Source: Hydrogeniiclostridium mannosilyticum (GTDB taxonomy: Bacteria; Bacillota; Clostridia; Oscillospirales; Acutalibacteraceae). From it: a stretch of DNA of 64,000 bases. Below the pieces are notes generated by a model. The model saw only the letters and a program-made list of their open reading frames with translations. It ran no database searches and was not told the DNA's origin. Location of the stretch: contig NZ_QLYR01000007.1 of assembly GCF_003268275.1 (NCBI RefSeq), positions 62,001 to 126,000 on the forward strand. The letters run 5' to 3'. Positions 8,588 through 17,149 of this stretch are shown piece by piece; position 1 is the first letter of the stretch, and each line of letters starts with the position of its first letter. A program made the position numbers and the translations under genes.

Positions 8588-9985
8588 ATGGCGCAGGCTT
8601 TACAGGAAGCTCAGGCATTGGCCGCCGCGCCGGTTGCGGCGGTTTCAACGCCGCAGGCGCCGGGAGGGCTGGGGATCATCCGCATTTCCGGCGAGGGCGC
8701 CCAGCAGGTGGCGGACCGGGTGTTCCGGGCTAAAAGCGGAAAAAAGCTGGCGGAGCTGGAGGGCTACCGCGCGCTGTTCGGCGCTGTCTATGACGGGGAC
8801 CAGGCGCTCGATGAGTGTGTGGCCCTGAATTACCGGGCTCCGGCGAGCTATACGGGTGAAAACACGGTGGAGCTTTCCTGCCATGGCGGCCTATATTTGC
8901 TGCGGCGTGTACTGCAGGCGGTTTTATCCGCCGGTGCGCGCCCTGCCGGTCCGGGTGAGTTTACCCGCAGGGCTTTTATGAACGGTAAGCTTGGCCTGAC
9001 AGAGGCAGAGGCCGTCATGTCTCTGATTTCCGCCAAGGGCGAGCAGGAGGCCCGGGCGGCGCTGGCTGTGCATGGCGGTGCGCTGGAAAAGCGCATCCGC
9101 GCCTTGCGCCAGCGCCTGCTGGACACCGTAGCCCATTTGGAGGCCTGGGCCGATTACCCGGAGGATGAAATCCCGGAGGTGACCGGGGAGGGCCTAATGG
9201 AGACGCTGGCGGCGCTCGCGGGGGAAATGAAGGACCTGCTTGCCGGATTTGACGAGGGAAAGCTGCTGCGCGACGGCGTGGATACGGTCATCGCCGGAAG
9301 GCCGAACGTGGGCAAGTCCACGCTGATGAATTTACTCGCGGGCTGTGAACGCTCGATTGTGACGGAATTGGCGGGGACGACGCGGGATATTGTTGAGGAA
9401 ACGGTTCTGCTTGGGGGGATTCCCCTGCGCTTGGCAGATACCGCCGGGCTGCGCCTGACGGAGGATCCGGTCGAGCGCATCGGTGTGGCTCGGGCCCGGG
9501 ACCGCCTGGCATCGGCACAGCTGATTTTGGCGGTGTTTGATTCCTCCCAGCATTTGGACGAAGAGGATCGATCCTTAATTGCCGCTTGTAAGGGTGTTCC
9601 GGCGATCGCCGTTGTCAACAAAACAGACCTTCCCTCGTGTTTTCCAGAGGAGCTGCTCTCCGAGGCTTTTGCGGAACGGGTGCATATCTCCGCGGCTGCC
9701 GGGGAGGGCCTGCCGGCACTGCGGGATGCTGTACAGCGGGTGCTGCACCTCAGCCACCTGGAGGGGGATGCGACGGTTTTGCTCAATGAACGCCAGCGCG
9801 ATGCCGCCGCGCGGGCCGGGGAATGTCTGAACGAGGCGCTCGATGCGCTGAAAAGAGGAATGACGTTTGACGCGGTAACCGTTTCACTGGAGGGCGCGGT
9901 CTCCGCGCTGCTGGATCTGACCGGAGAGCGTGCAACAAACGCGGTGGTGGATCGCGTCTTTTCTCAATTTTGTGTAGGTAAATAA
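8588..9985 (+). CDS. mnmE: tRNA modification GTPase MnmE
   Basis: 465 residues from MAQALQEAQ. The start is chosen because GAAAGGAAGG precedes it and the upstream terminator would otherwise fall inside the gene. A tetrahydrofolate-binding N-domain (STPQAPGGLGIIRISG) is followed by a G domain with GRPNVGKST near 237-245, DTAG near 283 and NKTD near 343, and the protein ends in the catalytic CVGK (FCxGK type). With MnmG it makes 5-carboxymethylaminomethyl-uridine at the wobble base. mnmG follows after one small gene. Confidence 0.97.
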   Translation: MAQALQEAQALAAAPVAAVSTPQAPGGLGIIRISGEGAQQVADRVFRAKSGKKLAELEGYRALFGAVYDGDQALDECVALNYRAPASYTGENTVELSCHGGLYLLRRVLQAVLSAGARPAGPGEFTRRAFMNGKLGLTEAEAVMSLISAKGEQEARAALAVHGGALEKRIRALRQRLLDTVAHLEAWADYPEDEIPEVTGEGLMETLAALAGEMKDLLAGFDEGKLLRDGVDTVIAGRPNVGKSTLMNLLAGCERSIVTELAGTTRDIVEETVLLGGIPLRLADTAGLRLTEDPVERIGVARARDRLASAQLILAVFDSSQHLDEEDRSLIAACKGVPAIAVVNKTDLPSCFPEELLSEAFAERVHISAAAGEGLPALRDAVQRVLHLSHLEGDATVLLNERQRDAAARAGECLNEALDALKRGMTFDAVTVSLEGAVSALLDLTGERATNAVVDRVFSQFCVGK

Positions 9986-10036
9986 TGAAAACAGTTTAAA
10001 TCATAATATTATAGTAATGATAAGGAGGATTACGGC

Positions 10037-10363
10037 ATGAAGCGTTATATGCGTAATAATGAGGGGGTCTCTGTCAAACGCAACATCCTGATCTTGCTGG
10101 CGGCACTGGATGTCGTGGCAATTTTTGCCGCTACCGGCCTATTGATTTTTTATTATGGGCTTTCCTTTCCGGTGGTCAGTGTGTTTATGTTGATGATTAT
10201 GATTATTTCTCTTCCGTTTTGCCTGGTTTTTTGGTTCATCGGCAAGAAGGCAAGCGTTTTTTCGGATATGATCCGGCGCGGGTTTATGGTCGGGGCTTTT
10301 TTAGCGCCGTTGTTATTTATTTGGGCGGGAATTGAAGCAATTGTTACGCTTGTTTTTGGATGA
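10037..10363 (+). CDS. Small membrane protein of unknown function
   Basis: 108 residues with three predicted membrane segments, at about 16-38 (ILILLAALDVVAIFAATGLL), 44-68 and 85-106, and a short basic N-terminus. I do not recognise the family. A strong AAGGAGG site lies 9 nt before the ATG. It sits between mnmE and mnmG, which are normally adjacent, so it is a lineage-specific insertion in a conserved pair and probably co-transcribed with them. Confidence 0.8.
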   Translation: MKRYMRNNEGVSVKRNILILLAALDVVAIFAATGLLIFYYGLSFPVVSVFMLMIMIISLPFCLVFWFIGKKASVFSDMIRRGFMVGAFLAPLLFIWAGIEAIVTLVFG

Positions 10364-10426
10364 GGCGCGGCTGAATCCGGGATTTGCATCAGACAGATAA
10401 GAGAGAAGATCAGAGGGAAAACAGAT

Positions 10427-12316
10427 ATGGAATATAATGCGGGTTTCTATGACGTGGCGGTTATTGGCGCGGGCCATGCCGGCATTGAGGCCGCGCTGGC
10501 CAGCGCTCGCCTCGGCTGCTCCACGGTGATTTTTACCATCAATATGGATGCGGTGGGGAACTGCCCCTGTAACCCGTCCATTGGCGGCACGGCAAAGGGG
10601 CATTTGGTACGCGAGATCGACGCCCTCGGCGGCGAAATGGGCCGTACGGCGGATGCCGCCATGCTGCAGAGCCGTATGCTCAACAAAGGCAAGGGACCCG
10701 CGGTACATTCGCTGCGCGCACAAATTGACCGGCGGGAGTATTCAAAGCTGATGAAGCATAAGCTGGAGCTGCAAGAGCGCCTACAGCTGAAGCAGGCAGA
10801 AATTGTAGCCCTTGACCGCCGTCCAGACGGCGTCTGGAGCCTGGTAACACGCATGAAGGCGCGCTATACGGCAAAGGCAGTGGTGATTGCTACCGGCACC
10901 TTTTTAGGCGGCAGAATCTTTGTCGGCGATGTTTCCTTTGAAAGCGGCCCGGACGGCATGTTTCCGGCTGCCTTTTTAGGGGAATCTCTGAAAAAGCTGG
11001 GCCTGAGCCTGCGGCGCTTTAAAACCGGGACGCCTGCCCGTGTTTTACGCGGGAGCATCGATTTTACTGATCTTGAGCTGCAGGAGGGGGATGAACCTGT
11101 TGTTCCCTTTTCATACGACACCTGTACCCCTCTTCGTAATAAGGCCGTGTGCCATATGAGCTGGACGAATGATAAAACCAAAGAAGTCATCTTGAAAAAT
11201 ATTCACCGTTCCGCCATGTACAGCGGAAAAATAGAAGGGGTCGGCCCGCGTTACTGTCCTAGCCTGGAGGATAAAATTGTCCGCTTTCCAGATAAAAAGC
11301 GCCATCAGCTTTTTATTGAGCCCTGTGGGTTGGACACAGAGGAGATGTACCTGCAAGGCATGAGCAGCAGCCTGCCCGAGGAGGTGCAGGTGCAGTTTTA
11401 CCGGACTATCAAGGGCCTGGAGCATGTGGAGATTATGCGCCCCGCCTATGCAATTGAGTATGATTGTGTGGATCCCCTACAGTTGAGCGCGTCTATGGAA
11501 TTTTTGGATTTGCCCGGCCTTTATGGCGCGGGACAGTTTAACGGCAGCTCCGGCTACGAGGAGGCCGCGGCCCAGGGATTTGTGGCGGGGGTAAATGCCG
11601 CGCTGAAGATACAGGGCCGAAAGCCCATGATTTTAGACCGGTCCAGCTCTTATATCGGTACATTGGTGGACGATTTGATTACGAAGGGCGTTACGGATCC
11701 CTACCGCATGATGACCTCGCGCAGCGAATACCGCCTTGTTTTGCGGCAGGACAATGCGGATGAGCGCTTGACCCCCATAGGCAGGGAGATTGGCCTTATT
11801 GACGATGAACGCTGGAAACGGTTTCTCAGCAAGCAGCAACAAAAGCGTGCGGAACTGGAGCGCGCGGAGAATACGGTATTTTCACCCACACCGGAGCTGA
11901 ACGGCATTCTTGTTTCACGTGGAACATCGCCGGTGCAGACCGGGGTGCGGCTTGCGGATTTGCTGCGGAGGCCGGAGCTGGACTATGAGGCGCTGGCGCC
12001 TGTTGATGCCGGGCGTCCGAATTTACCCGCGCCTGTTTTTGAGGCAGTTGAAATCGAATTGAAATATGAGGGATATATCCGGCGCCAGCAGGCTGATATT
12101 GCGGAGATGCGGCGTTTGGAGGAGAGAACGCTGCCGCAGGGAATGGATTATGCCAATATTACCGGTTTGCGAATGGAGGCAAGGGAAAAGCTGCAAAAGG
12201 TACGGCCGGCAAATATCGGCCAGGCTTCTCGCATCAGCGGCGTCAGTCCGGCGGATATTTCCGTGTTGCTGATATGGCTTGCCAAAATGGAAGAGGGCCG
12301 GACAGGGGTTCAATGA
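10427..12316 (+). CDS. mnmG: tRNA uridine-5-carboxymethylaminomethyl modification enzyme MnmG (GidA)
   Basis: 629 residues, the usual length. An FAD-binding VIGAGHAGIEAA lies at about 11-22; CNPSIGG and GTAKGHLVREIDALGGEMG follow, and the C-terminal helical domain contains the GLRMEAREKL region. MnmG supplies the reduced flavin in wobble-uridine modification with MnmE. A parS-like site is embedded in its 3' third at 11911-11926. Confidence 0.97.
   Translation: MEYNAGFYDVAVIGAGHAGIEAALASARLGCSTVIFTINMDAVGNCPCNPSIGGTAKGHLVREIDALGGEMGRTADAAMLQSRMLNKGKGPAVHSLRAQIDRREYSKLMKHKLELQERLQLKQAEIVALDRRPDGVWSLVTRMKARYTAKAVVIATGTFLGGRIFVGDVSFESGPDGMFPAAFLGESLKKLGLSLRRFKTGTPARVLRGSIDFTDLELQEGDEPVVPFSYDTCTPLRNKAVCHMSWTNDKTKEVILKNIHRSAMYSGKIEGVGPRYCPSLEDKIVRFPDKKRHQLFIEPCGLDTEEMYLQGMSSSLPEEVQVQFYRTIKGLEHVEIMRPAYAIEYDCVDPLQLSASMEFLDLPGLYGAGQFNGSSGYEEAAAQGFVAGVNAALKIQGRKPMILDRSSSYIGTLVDDLITKGVTDPYRMMTSRSEYRLVLRQDNADERLTPIGREIGLIDDERWKRFLSKQQQKRAELERAENTVFSPTPELNGILVSRGTSPVQTGVRLADLLRRPELDYEALAPVDAGRPNLPAPVFEAVEIELKYEGYIRRQQADIAEMRRLEERTLPQGMDYANITGLRMEAREKLQKVRPANIGQASRISGVSPADISVLLIWLAKMEEGRTGVQ
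11911..11926 (+). promoter_or_regulatory. parS-like ParB binding site inside mnmG
   Basis: TGTTTCACGTGGAACA matches the parS consensus TGTTTCACGTGAAACA at 15 of 16 positions. ParB binds such sites and spreads to form the origin-proximal segregation complex. Confidence 0.85.
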
Positions 12317-12351
12317 AACGGCTGCCCATAGAAAAATGCGCCGAAGACATT

Positions 12352-12504
12352 GCCCGTAAAAGCTTGGTAGCGCCAGGGAACCGGCGCGAGGGCGTTTACA
12401 AGCGAGCAGGTAAGCTGGGCGAGAGCTTTTGCGGAAAAGGAGGAACAGTGGAGCGGTGATTGATCTTTTATGAAATAAAAAATCAGAGCCAGCGCAACTT
12501 GTTC
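12352..12504. repeat. 153-bp structured intergenic repeat, copy 1
   Basis: About 95% identical (8 differences by eye) to 12544-12696, with a 192-bp offset. The ends of its first half are complementary (CCGTAAAAGCT and AGCTTTTGCGG, one G-U pair), an inner GCGCC/GGCGC stem lies within, and the right part has TGATCTTTTAT/ATAAAAAATCA. Both strands contain short reading frames, but no ribosome-binding site or family is evident. It could be a non-autonomous mobile repeat or a structured RNA. Confidence 0.85.
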
Positions 12505-12543
12505 TAATGTGGCAAAGAATACCCGCAAGCGATCGTAGTACAA

Positions 12544-12696
12544 GCCCGCAAAAGCTTGGTAGCGTCAGGGAACCGTCGCGAGGGCGTTTACAAGCGAGCA
12601 GGTGAGCTGGGCGAGAGCTTTTGCGGAAAAGGAGGAACAGTGGAGCGGCGGCTGATTTTTTATGAAATAAAAAATCAGAGCCAGCGCAACTTGTTC
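12544..12696. repeat. 153-bp structured intergenic repeat, copy 2
   Basis: The second copy of the element. Here the outer stem CCGCAAAAGCT (12546-12556) and AGCTTTTGCGG (12616-12626) is a perfect 11-bp match, and CTGATTTTTTAT/ATAAAAAATCAG near 12651-12681 is also perfect. Changes relative to copy 1 in these stems keep or improve pairing, which favours an RNA or DNA hairpin function over a coding role. Confidence 0.85.
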
Positions 12697-12720
12697 CGAC
12701 GTAGGAGAAGGTTTTTTAAT

Positions 12721-12743
12721 GGCCCGCGTAATACGTGCGGGCC
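12721..12743 (+). terminator. Hairpin upstream of rsmG (weak terminator)
   Basis: GGCCCGC and GCGGGCC form a 7-bp stem around a 9-nt loop, preceded by TTTTTT on the left and followed only by GTTTGTG. It could terminate mnmG transcription inefficiently or act leftward. Confidence 0.45.
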
Positions 12744-12812
12744 GTTTGTGCATGGAGAGAAGATCGGGCTAAACAAAGAGGGGCGTTGCAGCCGCCAAAG
12801 GAGAAGATGAAA

Positions 12813-13553
12813 ATGTCAGAGATAACAGAAGCACTTATGCGCTTGTTCGCGGAAAATAAAGTAGGCTGTACAGAACAGCAGGCGCAGCAAATGACAGATT
12901 ACCTCCTCCTTCTCAAGGAGTGGAGTGGAAAGATGAATTTGACCACCATCTTGGAGGAAAACGAGATGATGGTCAAGCATTATTTGGACAGCGCGTTGTT
13001 GCTGCAAGCAATCGCGTCGGAGGAGACAGCTCAACCCTTGCTGAACAGCAGCCTGAATTGGATCGATGTGGGAACCGGCGCGGGATTTCCCGGCATGGTG
13101 GTCAAGCTTCTGCGGCCCGGCGACACAATGACACTGCTTGACAGCCTGCAAAAGCGGTTGACCTTTTTACAGGAGGTAGCAAACCGGATCGGCGTCGATG
13201 TTTCGCTGCTTCACCAGCGCGCGGAGGATGCGGGCCGGGAGCAAGGGCTGCGTATGCAATTTGATGTCGCTACGGCCCGGGCGGTCGCGCCGCTTTACCG
13301 TTTGTGCGAGTATTGCCTGCCCTTTGTAAAAATGGGCGGAATTTTTGCGGCAATGAAGGGCCCAAAAGGGGAGGAGGAGCTGGAAGAGGCGCGCAAAGCT
13401 ATCCGTGTGCTGGGGGGGAAGGTGCGGAAGGTCTGCGCTTATCGGCTTCCGGACGGCGATGAGCGCCGGGTGATCCTCATTCAGCGCGTTGCGCCGCTCA
13501 ACCGGCTTTATCCCAGGCCGGCAGCCAAAATAAAAAAAGAGCCGTTGCTGTAA
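12813..13553 (+). CDS. rsmG: 16S rRNA (guanine-527-N7)-methyltransferase RsmG
   Basis: 246 residues from MSEITEALM; this ATG is favoured over one 6 nt upstream because AAAGGAG is 9 nt away. An N-terminal helical region (LLKEWSGKMNLTTI) precedes the SAM-binding DVGTGAGFPGM near 85-95, and FDVATARAVAPL and GGIFAAMKGP are family signatures. It methylates G527 of 16S rRNA. It lies in the conserved mnmE-mnmG-rsmG-noc order, but about 500 bp of repeats separate it from mnmG. Confidence 0.96.
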   Translation: MSEITEALMRLFAENKVGCTEQQAQQMTDYLLLLKEWSGKMNLTTILEENEMMVKHYLDSALLLQAIASEETAQPLLNSSLNWIDVGTGAGFPGMVVKLLRPGDTMTLLDSLQKRLTFLQEVANRIGVDVSLLHQRAEDAGREQGLRMQFDVATARAVAPLYRLCEYCLPFVKMGGIFAAMKGPKGEEELEEARKAIRVLGGKVRKVCAYRLPDGDERRVILIQRVAPLNRLYPRPAAKIKKEPLL

Positions 13554-13576
13554 AACTTAAGGAATCGAAAAAAATA

Positions 13577-13608
13577 AAGGAGCTGTATAAAAGCACGGCT
13601 CCTGTTTC
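13577..13608 (+). terminator. Probable terminator after rsmG
   Basis: AGGAGC and GCTCCT enclose a 15 to 16-nt A-rich loop and are followed by GTTTCTCTT. The stem is short and the T-tract imperfect, so efficiency is doubtful. Confidence 0.5.
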
Positions 13609-13662
13609 TCTTAGCCGTCCTCTATTTACAAGACGGTGCGAGGGGGCAAGGGGCGCAACCAG

Positions 13663-13694
13663 TTTTCCACTATTGAAAAAATAAATGTGGAAAA
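13663..13694. repeat. TTTTCCAC-N16-GTGGAAAA dyad (copy A)
   Basis: Perfect 8-bp inverted arms with a 16-bp A/T-rich spacer, upstream of noc. It is one of six similar intergenic dyads in the window. Confidence 0.75.
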
Positions 13695-13947
13695 AATTAC
13701 CATTATTTCTAATTATTACCTCTTTTTACCACCTTTATCTGCGAAATAAAGAACGAATGCGCCAAAATAATGTTCATTGACCGGCGCATATTATGACACG
13801 ATGCTTATGCTTGGTATGCTATCTTTTAGGTAAAGAAATTGCTCCCTTGTGGACAAGCCAAACGCGGCCTTCAGCATAGGGCCCAGCATCAATGGGAAAA
13901 GAGAAAGGTGGGAAAGGCTGGCGTGTTTTCCACGGCAGCTTAACAAC

Positions 13948-14805
13948 ATGTTGAATTTAATGGATAAACGTAAGGTTGTACAGATTCCCCTGGAGCGGGT
14001 TGCTCCGAATCCCGCTCAGCCCCGCCAGGTTTTTCGCGAGGAGGAATTGAGAGGGCTGGCGGAAAGCCTGCGTCAGAACGGCCTGTTGCAGCCGATCTCC
14101 GTGCGCAAAAACGGTGCGGGCTATGAGCTGATTGCCGGCGAACGCAGACTGCGGGCGGCAAAGCTGCTCGGGTGGAGGTCCATAGCAGCCATTGTCAACG
14201 AATGTGATGCCGGGCAAAGCGCCGTCCTGGCAATGACGGAGAACATGCAGCGCCAGAACCTGGGCGTATTTGAGGAGGCCGAGGGCCTGCGCAGGCTGAT
14301 AGAGCGCTGGGGTGTCACACAGGAGGAAGCTGCCCTGCGGCTGGGGAAAAGCCAATCCGCACTTGCCAATAAGCTTCGCCTGCTGAAGCTGAGGGACAGC
14401 GAGCGGGACGCGATAAACCGGGCCGGGTTAACGGAGCGGCACGCGCGTGCGCTGCTGCGTATTTGCGATGAAAAGCAACGGGAGCATGCGCTGGGCGTCA
14501 TTATTGAAAAAGGCTGGAATGTTGCCAAAAGCGAGGAATATATCGACCGGCTCCTGCAGGGAGAGGCGGCAAAGCCCAAAAAGAAGCGTCCGACCATGGT
14601 GGTAAAGGATGTACGTATTTTTATGAATACGCTGCGCCATGCGGTGGATACCATGAAGAAAAGCGGTATCGCCGCCCAGAGCCGGCAGAATGAGACAGAG
14701 GAATATATTGAATATATGGTACGCATTCCCAAGGCGGCCGCGGAGGCGGCCCGGTTACCGGCTGGCTCGCCAATTTCAACCTTTCCGGTAAAGCGGACAG
14801 GCTGA
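13948..14805 (+). CDS. noc: Nucleoid occlusion protein Noc (ParB family)
   Basis: 285 residues if started at MLNLMDKRKVV; the start is uncertain because no good ribosome-binding site is visible, and other in-frame starts exist at 13960 and 13849. A ParB N-domain holds GERRLRAAK at 64-72 (CTP-binding box) and TENMQRQNL near 97-105, followed by a HTH with GLTERHARALL, the Noc-like form. Position after rsmG and before parA-parB matches Bacillus. Noc inhibits division over the chromosome. The N-terminal membrane-binding helix of Bacillus Noc is not evident from this start. Confidence 0.82.
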   Translation: MLNLMDKRKVVQIPLERVAPNPAQPRQVFREEELRGLAESLRQNGLLQPISVRKNGAGYELIAGERRLRAAKLLGWRSIAAIVNECDAGQSAVLAMTENMQRQNLGVFEEAEGLRRLIERWGVTQEEAALRLGKSQSALANKLRLLKLRDSERDAINRAGLTERHARALLRICDEKQREHALGVIIEKGWNVAKSEEYIDRLLQGEAAKPKKKRPTMVVKDVRIFMNTLRHAVDTMKKSGIAAQSRQNETEEYIEYMVRIPKAAAEAARLPAGSPISTFPVKRTG

Positions 14806-14875
14806 AGGAAGCGGCAATCCTAAATTAATTTTGCTTACAAGGAAAAACCCATTCCCTTTTTGTTTATATCCCTTT

Positions 14876-14912
14876 TGTAAAACAGGAGCAGCTATGCTGC
14901 TCCTGTTTTACA
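14876..14912 (+). terminator. Bidirectional terminator after noc
   Basis: TGTAAAACAGGAGCAGC and its exact inverse flank a 3-nt TAT loop, giving a 17-bp perfect stem with A and T tracts on its flanks. Confidence 0.85.
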
Positions 14913-15159
14913 TTGTAAGGAAAACGCCGCCAGGCCATTAAAAATGGAACCAATGGAAAACTGCCGGGCATATGAGGCTGGCGGCTGAAACGAGGGGGCC
15001 TAAATTTCTGCAGGCGCAGCCAAGCATTCGTCCTTGCAGAAAGAGACGCTCGTTTGCAGCCGGTAAGCCAAGAAAAAATTTAATTGCTGCTTAGGCTTTT
15101 ATTTTATTATTCTGTAAAGAAAAGTGGAATGAAAGGCGCCTGCCTTCAGGGCCAGTCAA

Positions 15160-15175
15160 TGTTTCACATGAAACA
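15160..15175 (+). promoter_or_regulatory. parS site upstream of parA
   Basis: TGTTTCACATGAAACA is a perfect palindrome and matches the parS consensus at 15 of 16 positions. It lies about 150 bp before parA, where ParB binding could also autoregulate the operon. Confidence 0.9.
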
Positions 15176-15327
15176 TTACAGGAAAATTGATTCAGAGCCT
15201 TTTCCTTCATATCATTTGATGCTATAATAATGATGCAATAATAAATGCATCAAGGGCAAAAATATAACCGGCAGGATCTTGTTTTTGCCCCGCGCCCATG
15301 AACACAACAGGAAAGGGGAGTACAGGT

Positions 15328-16092
15328 TTGGGTAAAATAATCGCAGTGGCAAACCAGAAAGGCGGCGTGGGTAAAACAACCACGTCCGTCAACCTTTCCG
15401 CAGCCATCGGCGCAAAAGGGAAAAAGGTCCTATTGGTGGATATTGACCCGCAGGGCAATACATCCAGCGGCGTAGGAATTGACCGGCGCAAGCAGGGAAA
15501 AACCATGTATGATGTATTGATCGGCGAGGCAAAGGCGGAAGAAATTTGCCTGCACACCGAATTTCAGGGCCTGGATCTGCTGCCCTCGGGCATGGAGCTG
15601 GCAGCTGCTGAAATTGAATTGGTGGACTTTGACCACCGTGAAGCAATTCTGCGGGCCGCGCTGGCGCCTCTGCGCGGGCAATATGATTATATCTTTATCG
15701 ACTGCCCGCCCTCCCTGGGCCTGATTACCACCAATGCCCTCTGTGCAGCAGATTCTCTGCTGGTCCCAATCCAGTGCGAATATTATGCGCTGGAGGGGCT
15801 CTCCCAGCTGATGAACAGCGTTCGCCGCGTTAAACGGCAATATAATGAACAGCTGGAGATTGAGGGCGTACTGCTCACCATGTATGACGGACGCCTGAAC
15901 CTTACCCAGCAGGTGGTCAATGAGGTAAAAAAGTATTTTCCCCGCAAGGTTTTTGCAACGGTGATCCCCAGGGCTGTGCGGCTTTCAGAGGCGCCGAGCT
16001 TTGGAAAACCAATAGAGTATTTCGACCGCAACAATAAGGGCGCCTATGCCTATAGCGCTCTGGCAGAGGAAATTCTCAGGCTCAATGCCTGA
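15328..16092 (+). CDS. parA: Chromosome partitioning ATPase ParA (Soj)
   Basis: 254 residues when started at TTG 15328, which has GAAAGGGGAG 7 nt upstream; the ATG at 15298 has no ribosome-binding site. The deviant Walker A KGGVGKTT lies at 11-18, with DIDPQGN and DCPPSLGL following. ParA is a dimeric ATPase that moves ParB-parS complexes and, as Soj, modulates DnaA. It is followed by parB after 126 bp, and the parS at 15160 lies just upstream. Confidence 0.95.
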   Translation: MGKIIAVANQKGGVGKTTTSVNLSAAIGAKGKKVLLVDIDPQGNTSSGVGIDRRKQGKTMYDVLIGEAKAEEICLHTEFQGLDLLPSGMELAAAEIELVDFDHREAILRAALAPLRGQYDYIFIDCPPSLGLITTNALCAADSLLVPIQCEYYALEGLSQLMNSVRRVKRQYNEQLEIEGVLLTMYDGRLNLTQQVVNEVKKYFPRKVFATVIPRAVRLSEAPSFGKPIEYFDRNNKGAYAYSALAEEILRLNA

Positions 16093-16218
16093 CACAGAAA
16101 AAAAGAGACTGGCAATCGGGCTGATAGAACGATATACAACACACTGGCTGGTACTGAGGCAAAGCGTTATGCCGCCTCGGCATCAAAGCATCATGAATAA
16201 CGGGATAGGAGCGATAGA

Positions 16219-17076
16219 ATGGCTTCAAAAAAAGGCGGTCTGGGCAAGGGCCTGGACGCAATTTTTGCAGAGAATGATACAGAAGACCGCAACGCGGCCA
16301 TTGCCTTAAAAACCAGTGAGATCGAGCCGAACCGGGAGCAGCCCCGTAAGGATTTTGACGAAAAAGCTTTGTCTGAGCTGGCGGATTCCATCTCACAGCA
16401 CGGCGTGCTGCAGCCGCTGCTGGTCCGCCCGCTGATGGGGGGTGGCTACCAGATTGTAGCCGGCGAGCGGCGTTGGCGTGCCGCCCGAATGGCAGGCGTC
16501 ACCGAGGTACCGGCGGTGATTCGGGAGCTGACGGACAGCGAGGTCATGGAGCTGGCCCTCATTGAAAACCTGCAGCGCGAGGATCTAAACCCGCTTGAAG
16601 AGGCCCGCGGCTATCAGGCGCTGATGGAGCAGTACGGGCTGACACAGGAGGAGGTCTCCCGCACGGTGGGAAAATCAAGGCCGGCCATTGCCAATGCGCT
16701 GCGGCTGTTGAACCTGCCCGAAGAGGTCCTGCAAATGTTGGAGGAGGGTGCGCTGTCCGCGGGGCATGCCCGCACACTGCTGAGCTTCAAGCGCCGGGAG
16801 GATATGCTGGAGGCTGCCAAGCTTGCGGTGGAAAAGGAGCTCTCGGTGCGAGAGCTGGAACGGCTGGCAAAACGGGTCAACGACGAAGTCGGGGAGCCGG
16901 AACCGGTAAGGCCGAGGCGGAAGCCGCGTTATTTTGAAGAGGCCGAGCTGGCGCTGCACAACCATTTGGGCAGAAGGGTGGCCATCTCCGGGAACCAGAA
17001 AAAGGGTATGCTGCAAATTGAGTTCTACGGGGAAGAGGATTTGACGGAGCTAATGAAATTGTTTGACCGGGATTGA
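16219..17076 (+). CDS. parB: Chromosome partitioning protein ParB (Spo0J)
   Basis: 285 residues starting with the classic GGLGKGLDAIF, which includes the ParA-stimulating basic N-terminus. GERRWRAAR at 82-90 is the CTP-binding motif and ENLQREDLNPLEEA is ParB box II. A HTH region (GKSRPAIANALRLL) and a C-terminal dimer domain complete it. It binds the parS sites at 11911 and 15160. It is a paralogue of Noc, 1.4 kb upstream. Confidence 0.96.
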   Translation: MASKKGGLGKGLDAIFAENDTEDRNAAIALKTSEIEPNREQPRKDFDEKALSELADSISQHGVLQPLLVRPLMGGGYQIVAGERRWRAARMAGVTEVPAVIRELTDSEVMELALIENLQREDLNPLEEARGYQALMEQYGLTQEEVSRTVGKSRPAIANALRLLNLPEEVLQMLEEGALSAGHARTLLSFKRREDMLEAAKLAVEKELSVRELERLAKRVNDEVGEPEPVRPRRKPRYFEEAELALHNHLGRRVAISGNQKKGMLQIEFYGEEDLTELMKLFDRD

Positions 17077-17109
17077 TTTTCCACAGAACAGCGCCCCGGC
17101 GGTTGAAAA
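17077..17109. repeat. TTTTCCAC-N17-GTTGAAAA dyad (copy F)
   Basis: Starts on the base after the parB stop codon and lies 40 bp before serS. The arms match the other dyads, with one base change in the right arm. Confidence 0.6.
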
Positions 17110-17149
17110 CAAAGGAAAAGAAACGGAAGGAAAAGGAGCAGGTAGTATT

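Larger units (their letters stand above)
13554..13947. other. rsmG-noc intergenic region
   Basis: About 390 bp. It contains the weak rsmG terminator, one TTTTCCAC dyad at 13663-13694, an A/T-rich stretch at 13690-13755 and probably the noc promoter, which I cannot place with confidence. A second half-dyad TTTTCCAC at 13926-13933 lies immediately before the likely noc start. Confidence 0.55.
14806..15327. other. noc-parA intergenic region with terminator and parS
   Basis: About 520 bp. It holds the noc terminator, a parS site and a possible -10 TATAAT at 15223-15228 for parA whose -35 is poor. The piece from 14935 to 15110 shows no feature I recognise. Confidence 0.6.

Noticed and set aside
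12274-12810. Short reading frames in the two 153-bp repeats, on both strands
   Set aside because: No ribosome-binding sites and no protein-like conservation pattern; the substitutions preserve stems, not codons.
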